Below are positions 23,863-32,399 of a stretch of DNA of 50,155 nt, piece after piece. The notes beneath the pieces were generated by a model, which saw only the letters and a program-made list of their open reading frames with translations, was not told where the DNA came from and did no database searches. The first letter of the stretch is position 1, and every line of letters starts with the position of its first letter. The translations under genes were made by a program, and so were the position numbers. Location: NCBI GenBank assembly GCA_022839625.1, contig JALHJL010000024.1, positions 1 to 50,155 of the forward strand, written 5' to 3'. Source of the DNA: Phycisphaerales bacterium. GTDB lineage: Bacteria > Planctomycetota > Phycisphaerae > UBA1845 > Fen-1342.

Positions 23863-25203
23863 CTACCCCCGAAACCGCCGGATGACCAGGGCCGCATTCT
23901 GGCCGCCGCCCAGCGCGTAGGCCGTGGATAACGCATACTCCATGCCAGCGTCCACCGGGCCGGCCGTGACGACATTCAGATCGCAAGCGGGATCCAGCGG
24001 CGAGCTGTTGAACGCCGGCGGAATCGCGCCGTGATACACCGCCAGCACAGCCGCGATGAAGTCAATCGCGCCGCTGCCGGCCCCGTTGTTCCCCAGGGCG
24101 GCCTTCACGTTCATGGCGCGCGTCGCCGCGGTGCCGTCCCCGAGAACGCCGCGGAGCCCGACCGCCTCCGCACGATCATGCGCAACCAGTCCGCACGCGG
24201 CGGTCGCCACCATGTCCACTCGTTGCGGCGGGATGCCCGCGTCGTCCAGGGCCTTGCGAACCGCCAGCGCCACACCGCGCCCCTCGGGATGTGGGTCGCT
24301 CGGCTGGGCCGCCGAATACGCATCTTGAGCGGCGCCGAAACCGACCAGCTCCCCGTAGATGCGCGCCCCGCGCCGCTGGGCGTGCTCCAGCGCCTCCAGG
24401 ATCACCAGGCCCCCACCCTCGGAGACAACCGTACCGTCGCGGTCAGCGGCGAAAGGCCGGCAGGCCTTCTCCGGTGCGTCGTTGCGCCGGCTGAGCCGCT
24501 GGCCGAGCATTTGCCGGAGCAAGGCCATCGGATTGGTCTTGCTCTCTGCTCCGCCGCAAATGCAGACGTCCGCCGCCCCGCGCGCGACGGTGCGATACCC
24601 CTCGCCGATGGCGAGGTGGCTGCTGGCCTCGCCGCAGGTGATCGTGTTGCTCGGTCCCTGGGCGTCGTGCACGATCGTGACGTGGCAGGCGAGCATGTTC
24701 GGCAGGAACTTCAGCAGCCACAGCGGCGTCAGGTTGTTCATCGCCTCATTGCCCCAACGGGCAAAGCTGAAGCGGCCCTCCTCGCTCGCGCCGTAGAGCG
24801 CTTCGGCAAGTTCGGGCAAGTCGGCACAGATCAGGCCCGCGCCGATGTTGGCCCCAAACCGCGTGCTGTCCACCGGGAACCCCCCTTCCGCCTCGCCCCG
24901 CTCGAGCAGGCAGCGCGTCCGCAGACCCGCGTCGCTCACCGCCTGGTGCGCGGCGGCCACCGCCAGCACGATGTCGCGCGCCATGATCTTGGCCGCCTTC
25001 CGGTAGCCCTTATGCACGTAGTCGGCGACGCTCAGACTGGGAATCTCGCCCCCGACCTGTGACTCAAAGCGCATCGGATCAAACGCCTGGAGCCGCCGGA
25101 TGCCGGAGCGCGCCTCCAGCAGCGCGTCCCAGAACGCCGGCGCGCCGATGCCGATCGGCGTGACCGGGCCCAGGCCGGAGATGACGACGCGCCGGCCGTT
25201 CAC
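23863..25203 (-). CDS. Ketosynthase-like protein lacking both catalytic histidines
   Basis: A 446-aa thiolase-fold protein (MNGRRVVISGLGPVTPIGIG) homologous to FabF. The nucleophile C190 is kept in NTITCGEASS. The first histidine of the triad is replaced (AHGTGT position reads AACGLV, Ala335) and the second is Asn372 (LGNNGAGSG). The Lys of that loop remains. Such a protein may be a partner subunit for the active ketosynthase next door, analogous to chain-length factors, or may have altered chemistry. The GTG start overlaps the TGA stop of the upstream dehydratase (GTGA), so translation is coupled. Position in the operon corresponds to fabF2XL of rhizobia. Confidence 0.85.
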   Translation of the reverse strand: MNGRRVVISGLGPVTPIGIGAPAFWDALLEARSGIRRLQAFDPMRFESQVGGEIPSLSVADYVHKGYRKAAKIMARDIVLAVAAAHQAVSDAGLRTRCLLERGEAEGGFPVDSTRFGANIGAGLICADLPELAEALYGASEEGRFSFARWGNEAMNNLTPLWLLKFLPNMLACHVTIVHDAQGPSNTITCGEASSHLAIGEGYRTVARGAADVCICGGAESKTNPMALLRQMLGQRLSRRNDAPEKACRPFAADRDGTVVSEGGGLVILEALEHAQRRGARIYGELVGFGAAQDAYSAAQPSDPHPEGRGVALAVRKALDDAGIPPQRVDMVATAACGLVAHDRAEAVGLRGVLGDGTAATRAMNVKAALGNNGAGSGAIDFIAAVLAVYHGAIPPAFNSSPLDPACDLNVVTAGPVDAGMEYALSTAYALGGGQNAALVIRRFRG

Positions 25204-25688
25204 AGGCTAATCCTCTGGGCATCGCGGTCGGTGTACGTCTTCAGCAAGGCCATGAACTCCTCGGTGAAGACGAAGTTCTCCTCCGGGAACTGGAGCCCGC
25301 TGATGTTCTGGTCGATGTGGGAGAACACCAACTCAACCTCCCCCACCAGCGTATCGCCGCGGCGGATGACACCCTGCGTAACGGCGGCGGCGTCCTGAAT
25401 CTGCTCGATGCGGGCCTCCAGACGGACCTGGTCGCCCGGCCGCACCAACTCGTGGAAGACCGCCCGCTTTACCTTCGCCAGGATGACCTTCTCCGCGAAT
25501 TGGCGCGCGTGCCCGACCAAGATGCCCGCCGTCTGGGCCATGCCCTCGATCAACAGGCTGGCCGGCACGACCGGAAAGCCCGGGAAGTGGTCGTGGAGGT
25601 GCTCTTCGGCCAGCGAGACGTTCTTGATGCTGACGGCCCGCTGACCGGGAACGAACTCCTCAAATCGGTCGATCCAGATCCACCGCAC
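25200..25688 (-). CDS. FabZ-like hotdog-fold 3-hydroxyacyl-ACP dehydratase (1)
   Basis: A 162-aa hotdog protein. The motif DHFPGFPVVPASLLIEGMAQ near residue 33 carries the His and Glu used for catalysis in FabZ. The following helix and strand VILAKVKRAVFHELVRPGDQ also match. The C-terminal 30 residues, after GEVELVFSHID, extend beyond typical FabZ. The GTG start is placed after a GAGGTGA ribosome site and lies 8 nt after the ACP stop. It lies between the ACP and the first ketosynthase, as fabZXL does in rhizobia. Confidence 0.85.
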   Translation of the reverse strand: MRWIWIDRFEEFVPGQRAVSIKNVSLAEEHLHDHFPGFPVVPASLLIEGMAQTAGILVGHARQFAEKVILAKVKRAVFHELVRPGDQVRLEARIEQIQDAAAVTQGVIRRGDTLVGEVELVFSHIDQNISGLQFPEENFVFTEEFMALLKTYTDRDAQRISL

Positions 25689-25696
25689 ACGTCACC

Positions 25697-26095
25697 TCAA
25701 CCGGTCGCGGCCAGCTTGGCCTCGACGAAGTTCACGATCGTGCCGACCGTGAACACGTCGAGGATCTTGTCGATGTCCGGATCCTGCTCGAATTTCGACC
25801 AGTCCGCGTGCTTGACGCGCTCCTTGAGCGCCGCGAGCCCCGCCGCGTTCAGCTTGCGGTTGTTCACGTAGTCCGGGTTGCTCAACACGTCCCGCGGCGT
25901 CAGCTCCTCTTGCGAGATCTTGATGCCGAACGCCTTCTCCAGGCGGAACACGATGTCTAGGATGTCGATCGACTCGGCTTGCAGGTCGCCGGTCAGCGTC
26001 GCATCCTCGGTGACCTCGTCCTCCTCCACGCTCAGGGCGTCCACCAGCGCCTGCCGAACCTTGGCGAACACCTCTTCCCGGGGCAATGCAGCCAT
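25697..26095 (-). CDS. Acyl carrier protein, AcpXL-like, with C-terminal extension
   Basis: About 132 aa, longer than the usual 75-90. Phosphopantetheine would attach to Ser42 in LQAESIDILDIVF. The helix that follows, DILDIVFRLEKAFGIKI, closely resembles that region of rhizobial AcpXL as I remember it. After the carrier domain there are about 60 residues (RVKHADWSKFEQDPDIDK and on) not seen in housekeeping ACPs; AcpXL also has a longer C-terminus. I chose the second ATG, because GGAGG directly abuts the first one (26104) but is 9 nt from the second. It lies between two dehydratase genes. Confidence 0.87.
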   Translation of the reverse strand: MAALPREEVFAKVRQALVDALSVEEDEVTEDATLTGDLQAESIDILDIVFRLEKAFGIKISQEELTPRDVLSNPDYVNNRKLNAAGLAALKERVKHADWSKFEQDPDIDKILDVFTVGTIVNFVEAKLAATG

Positions 26096-26131
26096 AAACG
26101 ACATCCTCCATGCGGGGGCGATTCGATTCCT

Positions 26132-26632
26132 CTATTCCGCGCCGACCGGCTCAGCGGCCGGGCTACCCTTCCAAAGGAGCTTGAACAGGGCCCGTTGTTG
26201 CGCCCGCAGACGGGCGTCCGTCTCCTGATGGCGACCGTCCAACGCCGCCAGATTCAAGTGCCGCAGCGTCAGCCGCCCCTTCACGATCTCGCGCCCGCCC
26301 GACTCGCCGCGCCCCGCGAAAACGCTGTGCTCCGCGTCAAGCTCCTGACAGACGGCCTCGATGGTCAGCACGTGGCCGGGTGCGGCGAAGCTCTTGTAGG
26401 TGACGTTGCGGGCTTCCTTCAGGACCACGAGGCTGGGGGCGAAATCCAGGCTCTCCCGTACGAGCCAGGCCGCGGCCTGCACCATCGCCTCGATCATCAT
26501 CACGCCGGGCAGGACCGGGAACTTCGGAAAGTGGTCGGCCAGGTACTCCTCGGCCAGCGACACGGCTTTTTGCGCAACGATGCGCTTGCCGGATTCCAGC
26601 TCCACGATGCGGTCAATCAGGACAAACTTCAT
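26132..26632 (-). CDS. FabZ-like hotdog-fold dehydratase (2)
   Basis: A second hotdog protein, 166 aa from ATG 26632 (an upstream TTG at 26659 is possible). It shows MKFVLIDRIVELESGKRI, DHFPKFPVLPGVMMIEAMVQ with the catalytic His and Glu, and GHVLTIEAVCQ. It is clearly paralogous to the dehydratase at 25200-25688 but with a different tail. Two dehydratases around one ACP may act on different chain lengths, or one may set substrate specificity. It follows the acyltransferase gene by 152 nt and precedes the ACP by 36. Confidence 0.85.
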   Translation of the reverse strand: MKFVLIDRIVELESGKRIVAQKAVSLAEEYLADHFPKFPVLPGVMMIEAMVQAAAWLVRESLDFAPSLVVLKEARNVTYKSFAAPGHVLTIEAVCQELDAEHSVFAGRGESGGREIVKGRLTLRHLNLAALDGRHQETDARLRAQQRALFKLLWKGSPAAEPVGAE

Positions 26633-26784
26633 ATTCTTAGCCCGTGCGCCAACCGCCAACCTCGTACATGGGGCGGGATTCTACCCGTATCCGCACCGAC
26701 GTTCCAGCCCCCCGACCGCCCTCGGTTTCGTCGTTGTTGTGGGGGCTGGCGCCGTCGCGGCCCGCGAACGATCCGGCCGCGCAG

Positions 26785-27756
26785 CTACACACGACTAAGG
26801 TGGTCCGGGTGCTCGCGCACATGGACTTCAATGCCGTCTGCGTACATCTGCATCAGTCGGCCAATCAGCTCGGGATTGTCAGCGCGATCGGGTTCGGTGG
26901 GCACGTACAGCGGTGGCTTGACGATGAGACGGAAGTAGAAACTGGGCCTGGAGACCACGAACGCCTGGCAGATGGTCGCGCCGCAACGGAGCGCGACCTG
27001 CAACGTGCCGGTCAGGAATTCGCGCGTTTGACCGAAGACACTGACCGGGCAGGTCTTCAGCGTCTGCCCGCGCACGCGATTCACGTCGAGCGCGCTGCCC
27101 AAGACGCAGTTCTCCTGGAAACAGCGGTAGATGTCGCGCGGGAAGCTGTCCGCGTACAGCAGTCGCACGGCCGCGTACTCCGGAAACGTCCGCGCATATT
27201 TCTCCTGCACGTACCGCCGCAGGGCGCCCTCGTTGCGGTCGCGCACTCCGGCGCAGCGATACCCGAGCAGCGCCATCAGCAGTGCCGCCACATGGTGCGA
27301 ACCGTGGTGGCTGAGCATGACGTAGACGCCGTGCCCGCGGGCCAGTGCCTCGTCGAGGTGCTGCCGCCCGTGGAACCGAATCCGGCGCATGATCTTCTCG
27401 CGCGGCAGGCGGTCGAAGATCAGGTAGAAGAGCTTGTCACAACGCGTGCGGCGGAAAAAGTCGCGGATGATCTTGCGGGCCCGGCCCGGCGGCAGCCCCG
27501 CCGGGAAGACGTCCAGCAACTCCCGTCGGTAGCGGGCGCGGCGCTTGAAGTTGATGAGGTACTCGGCCAGCCCGAACCACCGCCCGAGCAGGTACAGTCC
27601 CTTCAACCCAAACAGGGCCACCCAGCCGGCGAGAAACCAGCGCACCAGGCCGAACTTGAACCGGTCGTACCAGGGGACGCGCTTCTCGGGGCGCGCCGGC
27701 ACGCGCGGCTCCGGCCGCGAGGGCGCGTTCTCGAGCACAGATTCAACGCGGGTCAT
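26785..27756 (-). CDS. LpxL/HtrB-like lysophospholipid acyltransferase
   Basis: About 323 aa. One N-terminal membrane segment lies near residues 35-58 (VRWFLAGWVALFG). The rest matches the bacterial lipid A acyltransferase family: LARGHGVYVMLSHHGSHHVAAL around 140-160, RRYVQEKYARTFPEYA, and FLTGTLQVALRCGATI. In LpxL enzymes the catalytic motif is H-x4-(E/D); here the aligned block HHGSHH has His at the acidic position, which is unusual. It heads the dehydratase-ACP-ketosynthase operon, as expected of an enzyme that attaches the special acyl chain to lipid A or a related acceptor. I chose ATG 27756; an in-frame start at 27795 is possible. Confidence 0.85.
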   Translation of the reverse strand: MTRVESVLENAPSRPEPRVPARPEKRVPWYDRFKFGLVRWFLAGWVALFGLKGLYLLGRWFGLAEYLINFKRRARYRRELLDVFPAGLPPGRARKIIRDFFRRTRCDKLFYLIFDRLPREKIMRRIRFHGRQHLDEALARGHGVYVMLSHHGSHHVAALLMALLGYRCAGVRDRNEGALRRYVQEKYARTFPEYAAVRLLYADSFPRDIYRCFQENCVLGSALDVNRVRGQTLKTCPVSVFGQTREFLTGTLQVALRCGATICQAFVVSRPSFYFRLIVKPPLYVPTEPDRADNPELIGRLMQMYADGIEVHVREHPDHLSRV

Positions 27757-27880
27757 GCGGTCAGGCTCGCGAGACGGTCCACGGTCGCGTCGCACATTGT
27801 GCTGCCTCTGTGCAGGACACGCAATAGGCCCGCTGCGTTAGACTCGCCCCCGGGGCCGCCGGCCCTGCGCGGCGCTGCAC

Positions 27881-29290
27881 CTATGACGGCGGCGCCGGCG
27901 GCGGCCCTTCCGGCGGCGTCGGCGGCGCGGCTGGGAGGTTGGGCCCCGGGCGTTTGCTGCGCCGGGCCCTGATCTCGAGGCACAGCCGGTTTAAGGCCGT
28001 ACGGACGCTCGCGATGAACCGGTCAAGCTGGTTGTGGATGTCCCCGGTCGGATCATCAAAATCCTCCATCAGCGTCTCGAGCTGTAGCACCAGGCCGCTC
28101 AGCCACTCCGTGTCCATGCCGCGGATTTCCTCGACTGCGCGGCGATAGTTGAGCTCGGCCCGGCGATAGGCCTCGTGCTCGGGAGACAGCTTCCCGGCCA
28201 GCTCGTGGAAGCGATAGATGACACCCGCCAGATCGCGGATCTTGGCGGCCACCTTCTGTTGATGCTCGATGAACTCGCGGCGCAGCTCCCGCGTCTCGCG
28301 GACCCGGCCGCTATCGAAGATCTCGGCCTGGAGCCGCTCAAGTTCCCGAGCGGGCAGCAGGTTGGGCAACAGAGTGTTGATCGCCTGAAGTCGCCGCACC
28401 ACCCAGGCGGCCGTCTTGTCGTCTCCGTCGCGGGCCGCGGCTGCGCCCTGGGCGGACAGATCCTGGATTTGCCGCCGATACTGCCCGGCCCGCTTGAGCA
28501 GCCGGTCGTATTGCTCTTCGCAGCGCTGGAGGTCCGCGGCCGCGACGTGGACGGGATAGCGCCGCCGCAGGTCGCGCATCTTGTCCAGGAGTTGCAGGGC
28601 GCGCGTCTCCTCGAATTGTGCCAGGCAACCGTCGAAGTCCCGCTGCAAACGGGCCAGCACCGGCAGCATCGCTTCCTTCGTCGGGTACTTCGACCAGCCT
28701 GGAGCGTCAAACGCCCGTTGCAGCTTGGAGCGCTGGGCCTTCAACGCCTCCTTCTGGGCGGGCGTCATCACCGCCTGCAGAGCGGCCTCGCGCTCGGCGA
28801 TGAAGGCCCGCACCATCGACCCGAGCATGGAATCCGCAACCACCTCCGGATGATTCAGCACCCGCGCCGCGACGCTCTGGAGCGATGCCAGGTCCACCGC
28901 CGAGCTCAGGATCTCCGAGCAAAGCTGCTGATAGACGTCTTGCCGGTGCTTCTCGCGATACGGGACACCCTGCCCCGGCAGTCCGAAGACGGCCAGGCGG
29001 ACCACCTCGCGCCACGCCCCCCCCACCCCTGCCGGACAGTCCGGCCCGTCGAGAATGTCGAACGGGATTACCGCCTCGGGCACCAGCCAGCCGAGCCGGC
29101 GCAGGCGCCGCAACAGGACCCTCCCCAGCGGGTACGGCAAGACCTCCGCTACGATTTCCGCGATGCGCCGTGGCGACAATACCGGACTTTCCCCGTGATG
29201 CTGTTCCAGAGCCGCCGTCGCCCGGGCACAGAATCGCCCCCAGTCCGCGACGGAGCCGCGTAGCTTCGCGCTATCCGGCGACTCGGCCAT
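27881..29290 (-). CDS. Unrecognised helical/coiled-coil cytoplasmic protein
   Basis: A 469-aa protein with no signal peptide or membrane segment. After residue 150 it is almost entirely charged helix with heptad-like stretches (EALKAQRSKLQRAFD, LDKMRDLRRRYPVHVAAADL, RELRREFIEHQQKVAAKIRD). It ends in a proline-rich tail (PAAPPTPPEGPPPAPP). The N-terminal 130 residues contain aromatic blocks such as VLPYPLGRVLLRRLRRLGW. I know no family. It lies 124 nt upstream of the lipid operon on the same strand and could be its first gene or independent. Confidence 0.7.
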   Translation of the reverse strand: MAESPDSAKLRGSVADWGRFCARATAALEQHHGESPVLSPRRIAEIVAEVLPYPLGRVLLRRLRRLGWLVPEAVIPFDILDGPDCPAGVGGAWREVVRLAVFGLPGQGVPYREKHRQDVYQQLCSEILSSAVDLASLQSVAARVLNHPEVVADSMLGSMVRAFIAEREAALQAVMTPAQKEALKAQRSKLQRAFDAPGWSKYPTKEAMLPVLARLQRDFDGCLAQFEETRALQLLDKMRDLRRRYPVHVAAADLQRCEEQYDRLLKRAGQYRRQIQDLSAQGAAAARDGDDKTAAWVVRRLQAINTLLPNLLPARELERLQAEIFDSGRVRETRELRREFIEHQQKVAAKIRDLAGVIYRFHELAGKLSPEHEAYRRAELNYRRAVEEIRGMDTEWLSGLVLQLETLMEDFDDPTGDIHNQLDRFIASVRTALNRLCLEIRARRSKRPGPNLPAAPPTPPEGPPPAPPS

Positions 29291-29389
29291 ACCGCCACCT
29301 CGGACGAGAAGCGACCGCCGTCACTACTCTAGAGTCTATCCGCTTCCGCCGGCCGCGGCCAGCGGCCAGTCACGCGAGCTGTCCGCGGC

Positions 29390-29418
29390 TGTACACGCGG
29401 TCCGCGGACCACTATACT
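29390..29418 (+). promoter_or_regulatory. Candidate cysK promoter with internal palindrome
   Basis: TGTACA (29390-29395) and TATACT (29413-29418) are separated by 17 bp. The spacer holds the perfect palindrome GTCCGCGGAC (29400-29409), and a related GTCCGCGG lies at 29381-29388. Both are candidate repressor or activator half-sites. Confidence 0.4.
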
Positions 29419-29479
29419 CAGTTCGGAAATGTTCGGGCCGCGGGCCGCACCGCCCGCACAGCGTCTACAGGAGACAAGC

Positions 29480-30424
29480 ATGGGTCAGCTCTACGACGAC
29501 TCCACACAGGCCATCGGCCGTACGCCGTTGGTGCGGATCAACCGCATCATTCGCGGCGGTGCAAGCGTCTACGCCAAGCTGGAGTTCTCCAACCCGCTCA
29601 AGAGCGTAAAGGACCGCATCGGCGTCAGCATGATCGAGGACGGCATCCAGCGCGGTCTCATCAAGCCGGAGACCACGATCATCGAGCCGACGTCCGGGAA
29701 CACTGGTATCGCCCTGGCGTTCGTCTGTGCCGCGAAAGGGCTGCGCCTGGTCCTGACCATGCCCGAAAGCATGAGCTTGGAGCGGCGCGCGGTCCTCAAG
29801 CACCTCGGCGCCGAGCTGGCCCTGACGCCCGCGGCCGAGGGAATGAAAGGGGCGATCAAGAAGGCCGAGGAGCTGCTCGCGACGACTCCCCACGCTTACA
29901 TGCCGCAGCAATTCAGCAACCCCGCCAATATCGCGATCCACAAGCGGACCACCGCCGAAGAAATCTGGAACGACACCGACGGACGCGCGGATATCCTCGT
30001 GTCCGGCGTGGGTACGGGGGGGACGATCACCGGCGTGGGCGAGGTGATCAAGTTGCGCAAGCCCGGCTTCCGCTGCGTCGCCGTGGAGCCCGTGCACTCG
30101 CCGGTGATTTCCCAGAAGCTGGCGGGCCAGCCGCTCCAACCCGGCCCTCACAAGATCCAGGGGATCGGCGCGGGCTTCGTCCCCGACAACCTGCACCTGG
30201 ACATCGTGGACGAGGTCGTTCAGGTCAGCAACGACGATGCCTTCGCCTGGGCCCGCCGCGCGGCACGGCAGGAGGGCATTCTCTGCGGGATCAGTTCCGG
30301 TGCCACGTTGTGTGCGGCGGAGCAGGTCGCCGGCCGCCCCGAGAACAAGGGCAAGCTCATCGTCGTCATCCTCGCGTCGGCCGGCGAGCGCTACCTGTCT
30401 ACCGCCTTGTTTGAGCCGGTCTGA
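29480..30424 (+). CDS. cysK: Cysteine synthase A (O-acetylserine sulfhydrylase)
   Basis: A PLP enzyme forming L-cysteine from O-acetylserine and sulfide, 314 aa. PLP is bound by K44 in NPLKSVKDRIG. The substrate loop PTSGNTGIALAFV follows near residue 75, and the phosphate-binding loop GTGGTITGVG near 178. Near the C-terminus CGISSGATLCAAEQVA completes the PLP site. I chose ATG 29480, which has an AGGAGA ribosome site; a longer reading from 29429 has no family support. It is monocistronic in appearance, converging on the TPR membrane-protein gene. Confidence 0.94.
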   Translation: MGQLYDDSTQAIGRTPLVRINRIIRGGASVYAKLEFSNPLKSVKDRIGVSMIEDGIQRGLIKPETTIIEPTSGNTGIALAFVCAAKGLRLVLTMPESMSLERRAVLKHLGAELALTPAAEGMKGAIKKAEELLATTPHAYMPQQFSNPANIAIHKRTTAEEIWNDTDGRADILVSGVGTGGTITGVGEVIKLRKPGFRCVAVEPVHSPVISQKLAGQPLQPGPHKIQGIGAGFVPDNLHLDIVDEVVQVSNDDAFAWARRAARQEGILCGISSGATLCAAEQVAGRPENKGKLIVVILASAGERYLSTALFEPV

Positions 30425-30477
30425 CGCCGGCGGCACGCGAACGGCCGGGTGCGTCGCGACTCTCCAAGGCGCGACCT

Positions 30478-32217
30478 TCAACGCGGTTGCGTCGCGGGGG
30501 TGGTCGCTGCCGGCTGGCGGCGCAGGGCTTGCTCGACGGCGGCCTCTGCCTCCCGGGCCCAGGTGAGCGAGGGATCCAGATCGGCGGCCTGCCGATAGGC
30601 ATCCGCGGCCCGCGCATAGTCGCCGGTGGCCCGGTAGCAGAACCCGAGGTTCGCCAGCGATTGCGCGCTCAGCCCGCGAATGCGGTCCCGCGTGCGATTC
30701 AGCCACAGGGCGCGCTCGAACTGCTCGGCGGCGGCGGCGATTTGCTGCCGCTCGATCAACAGACAGCCGAGCCGAAATCGCGTACGGGCACTGTCGCGCT
30801 GGGCCAGTGCGCGCCGCAGCAGGTGCTCGGCCTGCTCGAGGTCCTTCTGGAGCAGGTAGGCGTCGCCGAGGGCACTCAAGGCCGTGGGCGACGGGTTGTG
30901 CGCCACGACGCGGCCCCAGAAAGTCTCCGCATCCTGGTAGACCGCGCACTGCCGCCACGTCAGCACCCCGAGCCCGCCGGCCACCCCCGCGGCCACCACA
31001 GACACAGCATAGCGAGCCGGCGTCCAGCGCACGTGCCGCGCGAGCGTCGCCCCGAGTGTGGCTATTCCCGCAAACAGCGCCACGCTCGGAATGTACAGGT
31101 AGTGGTCCCCGACAAAGGACTTCGCCAGGTAGCCGAAGTCCACCAGGCCGCTTGTCGGCCCCAGCGTAACGACGAAGAACAGCACGGCCACCAGCGGCGC
31201 CCCGCCCACGCGCCGACGAAACAGCCACGCCGCGGCGACCACGGCCGCAACCGCCAGCGGATAGAGATATGCCACCATCCGCCCTGACTCCACTTTCCAG
31301 TGCGGGTACACGGGGACGAGGTTGACGGGCACCAGCAGCTTGCCGACGTAGAACCAAAGCCCCCGGCCGGCGATGAGAACACGCTCGGCCAGCGACAGCC
31401 CGGACGCGAACGGCACTCCCTCCAGCAGCGTGTTTTCGCGCCAGATGACCACCGCCCCCATCACCATAGCCAACCCGAGGAACGGCAAGACCAGCAAAGC
31501 CAATCTCTTCGCACGGGGCGGCTTGCGCCACCAGATCAACAGCAACAGCGCAATCGGCAAAGTGCAAATAATGGTCTTGCTCAGCAGCCCCAGCAGGAAC
31601 GTGACCAACGCGAGGGCGTAAAGGGGCCAGGACCCCGCCCGCACAAACCGCAGCCACCCCAGCACCGTGGCCAGGTAGAACATCGCGGCCAGCACGTTCT
31701 TCCGTTCCGCCAGCCAGGCCACCGACTGTGCCTGTACCGGATGGACGGCGAAGAGCAGCGCCGCGAACAGCGCGCCGGGCACCGCCAGACTCCGCAGCAC
31801 AAGCCAGACCAGCACCCCGTTGACGGCGTGCAGGCCGATGTTGACGAGGTGATATCCCGTCGCGGAGTGTCCCCAAGCCCGAAACTCAAGCCAGTGGATG
31901 GAGAACGTAACCGGGTAGTACGGCACACCCGGCGGGTACGCCAGGGGACTGGTCCAAATCTGCGCCAGTCCCGGCGCGGTTCTGAGCAAGTGATTCTGCT
32001 CGATGTAATCCGTATCGTCAAAGCGAACATATCCGGCCCGCATCGCCGGAATGTACGCGACGAATGCCGTGCCCAGCAGCAGGGCCACGGACATTGCCGC
32101 CCGACTGCGCGGGAGCGACGGTAACGAGGGAGCCGGCTGCTCGGCGGCCGGTCGCGGGCGGGCCGTCGGCCGCGCTGCTTTCCGAGTTGCTGCGGCCCGC
32201 TGGGCCTTGCGCGTCAT
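30478..32217 (-). CDS. TMTC-like multi-spanning membrane protein with TPR repeats
   Basis: About 579 aa. A cytosolic Ala/Arg-rich N-terminus is followed by some ten hydrophobic segments and a C-terminal set of three or four TPRs (SALGDAYLLQKDLEQAEHLL, SLANLGFCYRATGDYARAAD). The motif FDDTDYIEQN after the first helix and the block HPVQAQSVAWLAERKNVLAA are typical of GT-C-fold TMTC-like proteins in many bacteria. These are candidate lipid-phosphate-sugar-dependent glycosyltransferases, but activities are mostly unproven. I chose ATG 32217; the open frame continues to 32400 but that part is low-complexity. Confidence 0.82.
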   Translation of the reverse strand: MTRKAQRAAATRKAARPTARPRPAAEQPAPSLPSLPRSRAAMSVALLLGTAFVAYIPAMRAGYVRFDDTDYIEQNHLLRTAPGLAQIWTSPLAYPPGVPYYPVTFSIHWLEFRAWGHSATGYHLVNIGLHAVNGVLVWLVLRSLAVPGALFAALLFAVHPVQAQSVAWLAERKNVLAAMFYLATVLGWLRFVRAGSWPLYALALVTFLLGLLSKTIICTLPIALLLLIWWRKPPRAKRLALLVLPFLGLAMVMGAVVIWRENTLLEGVPFASGLSLAERVLIAGRGLWFYVGKLLVPVNLVPVYPHWKVESGRMVAYLYPLAVAAVVAAAWLFRRRVGGAPLVAVLFFVVTLGPTSGLVDFGYLAKSFVGDHYLYIPSVALFAGIATLGATLARHVRWTPARYAVSVVAAGVAGGLGVLTWRQCAVYQDAETFWGRVVAHNPSPTALSALGDAYLLQKDLEQAEHLLRRALAQRDSARTRFRLGCLLIERQQIAAAAEQFERALWLNRTRDRIRGLSAQSLANLGFCYRATGDYARAADAYRQAADLDPSLTWAREAEAAVEQALRRQPAATTPATQPR

Positions 32218-32399
32218 CGCAGTCCTCGCCCTGTGCCGGAAGCGGTCGCGTCCCCCGCCGCACCGACCGGCAACCACAGTGGCCGCACTTTGACCGCCCG
32301 CTCGCCGTTCGTCCATGCCCCCGGCGCCGGCGATCGTCATGAAGCGGCCCGCGTACCGTGATCGGCGCCCGCTTTCGCATTCGCGGGCCAGCCCCCACA

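Noticed and set aside
29465..31876. An 803-codon minus-strand frame spanning cysK and the TPR gene
   Set aside because: It runs antisense through cysK and out of frame through the TMTC-like gene; both real genes have better evidence.
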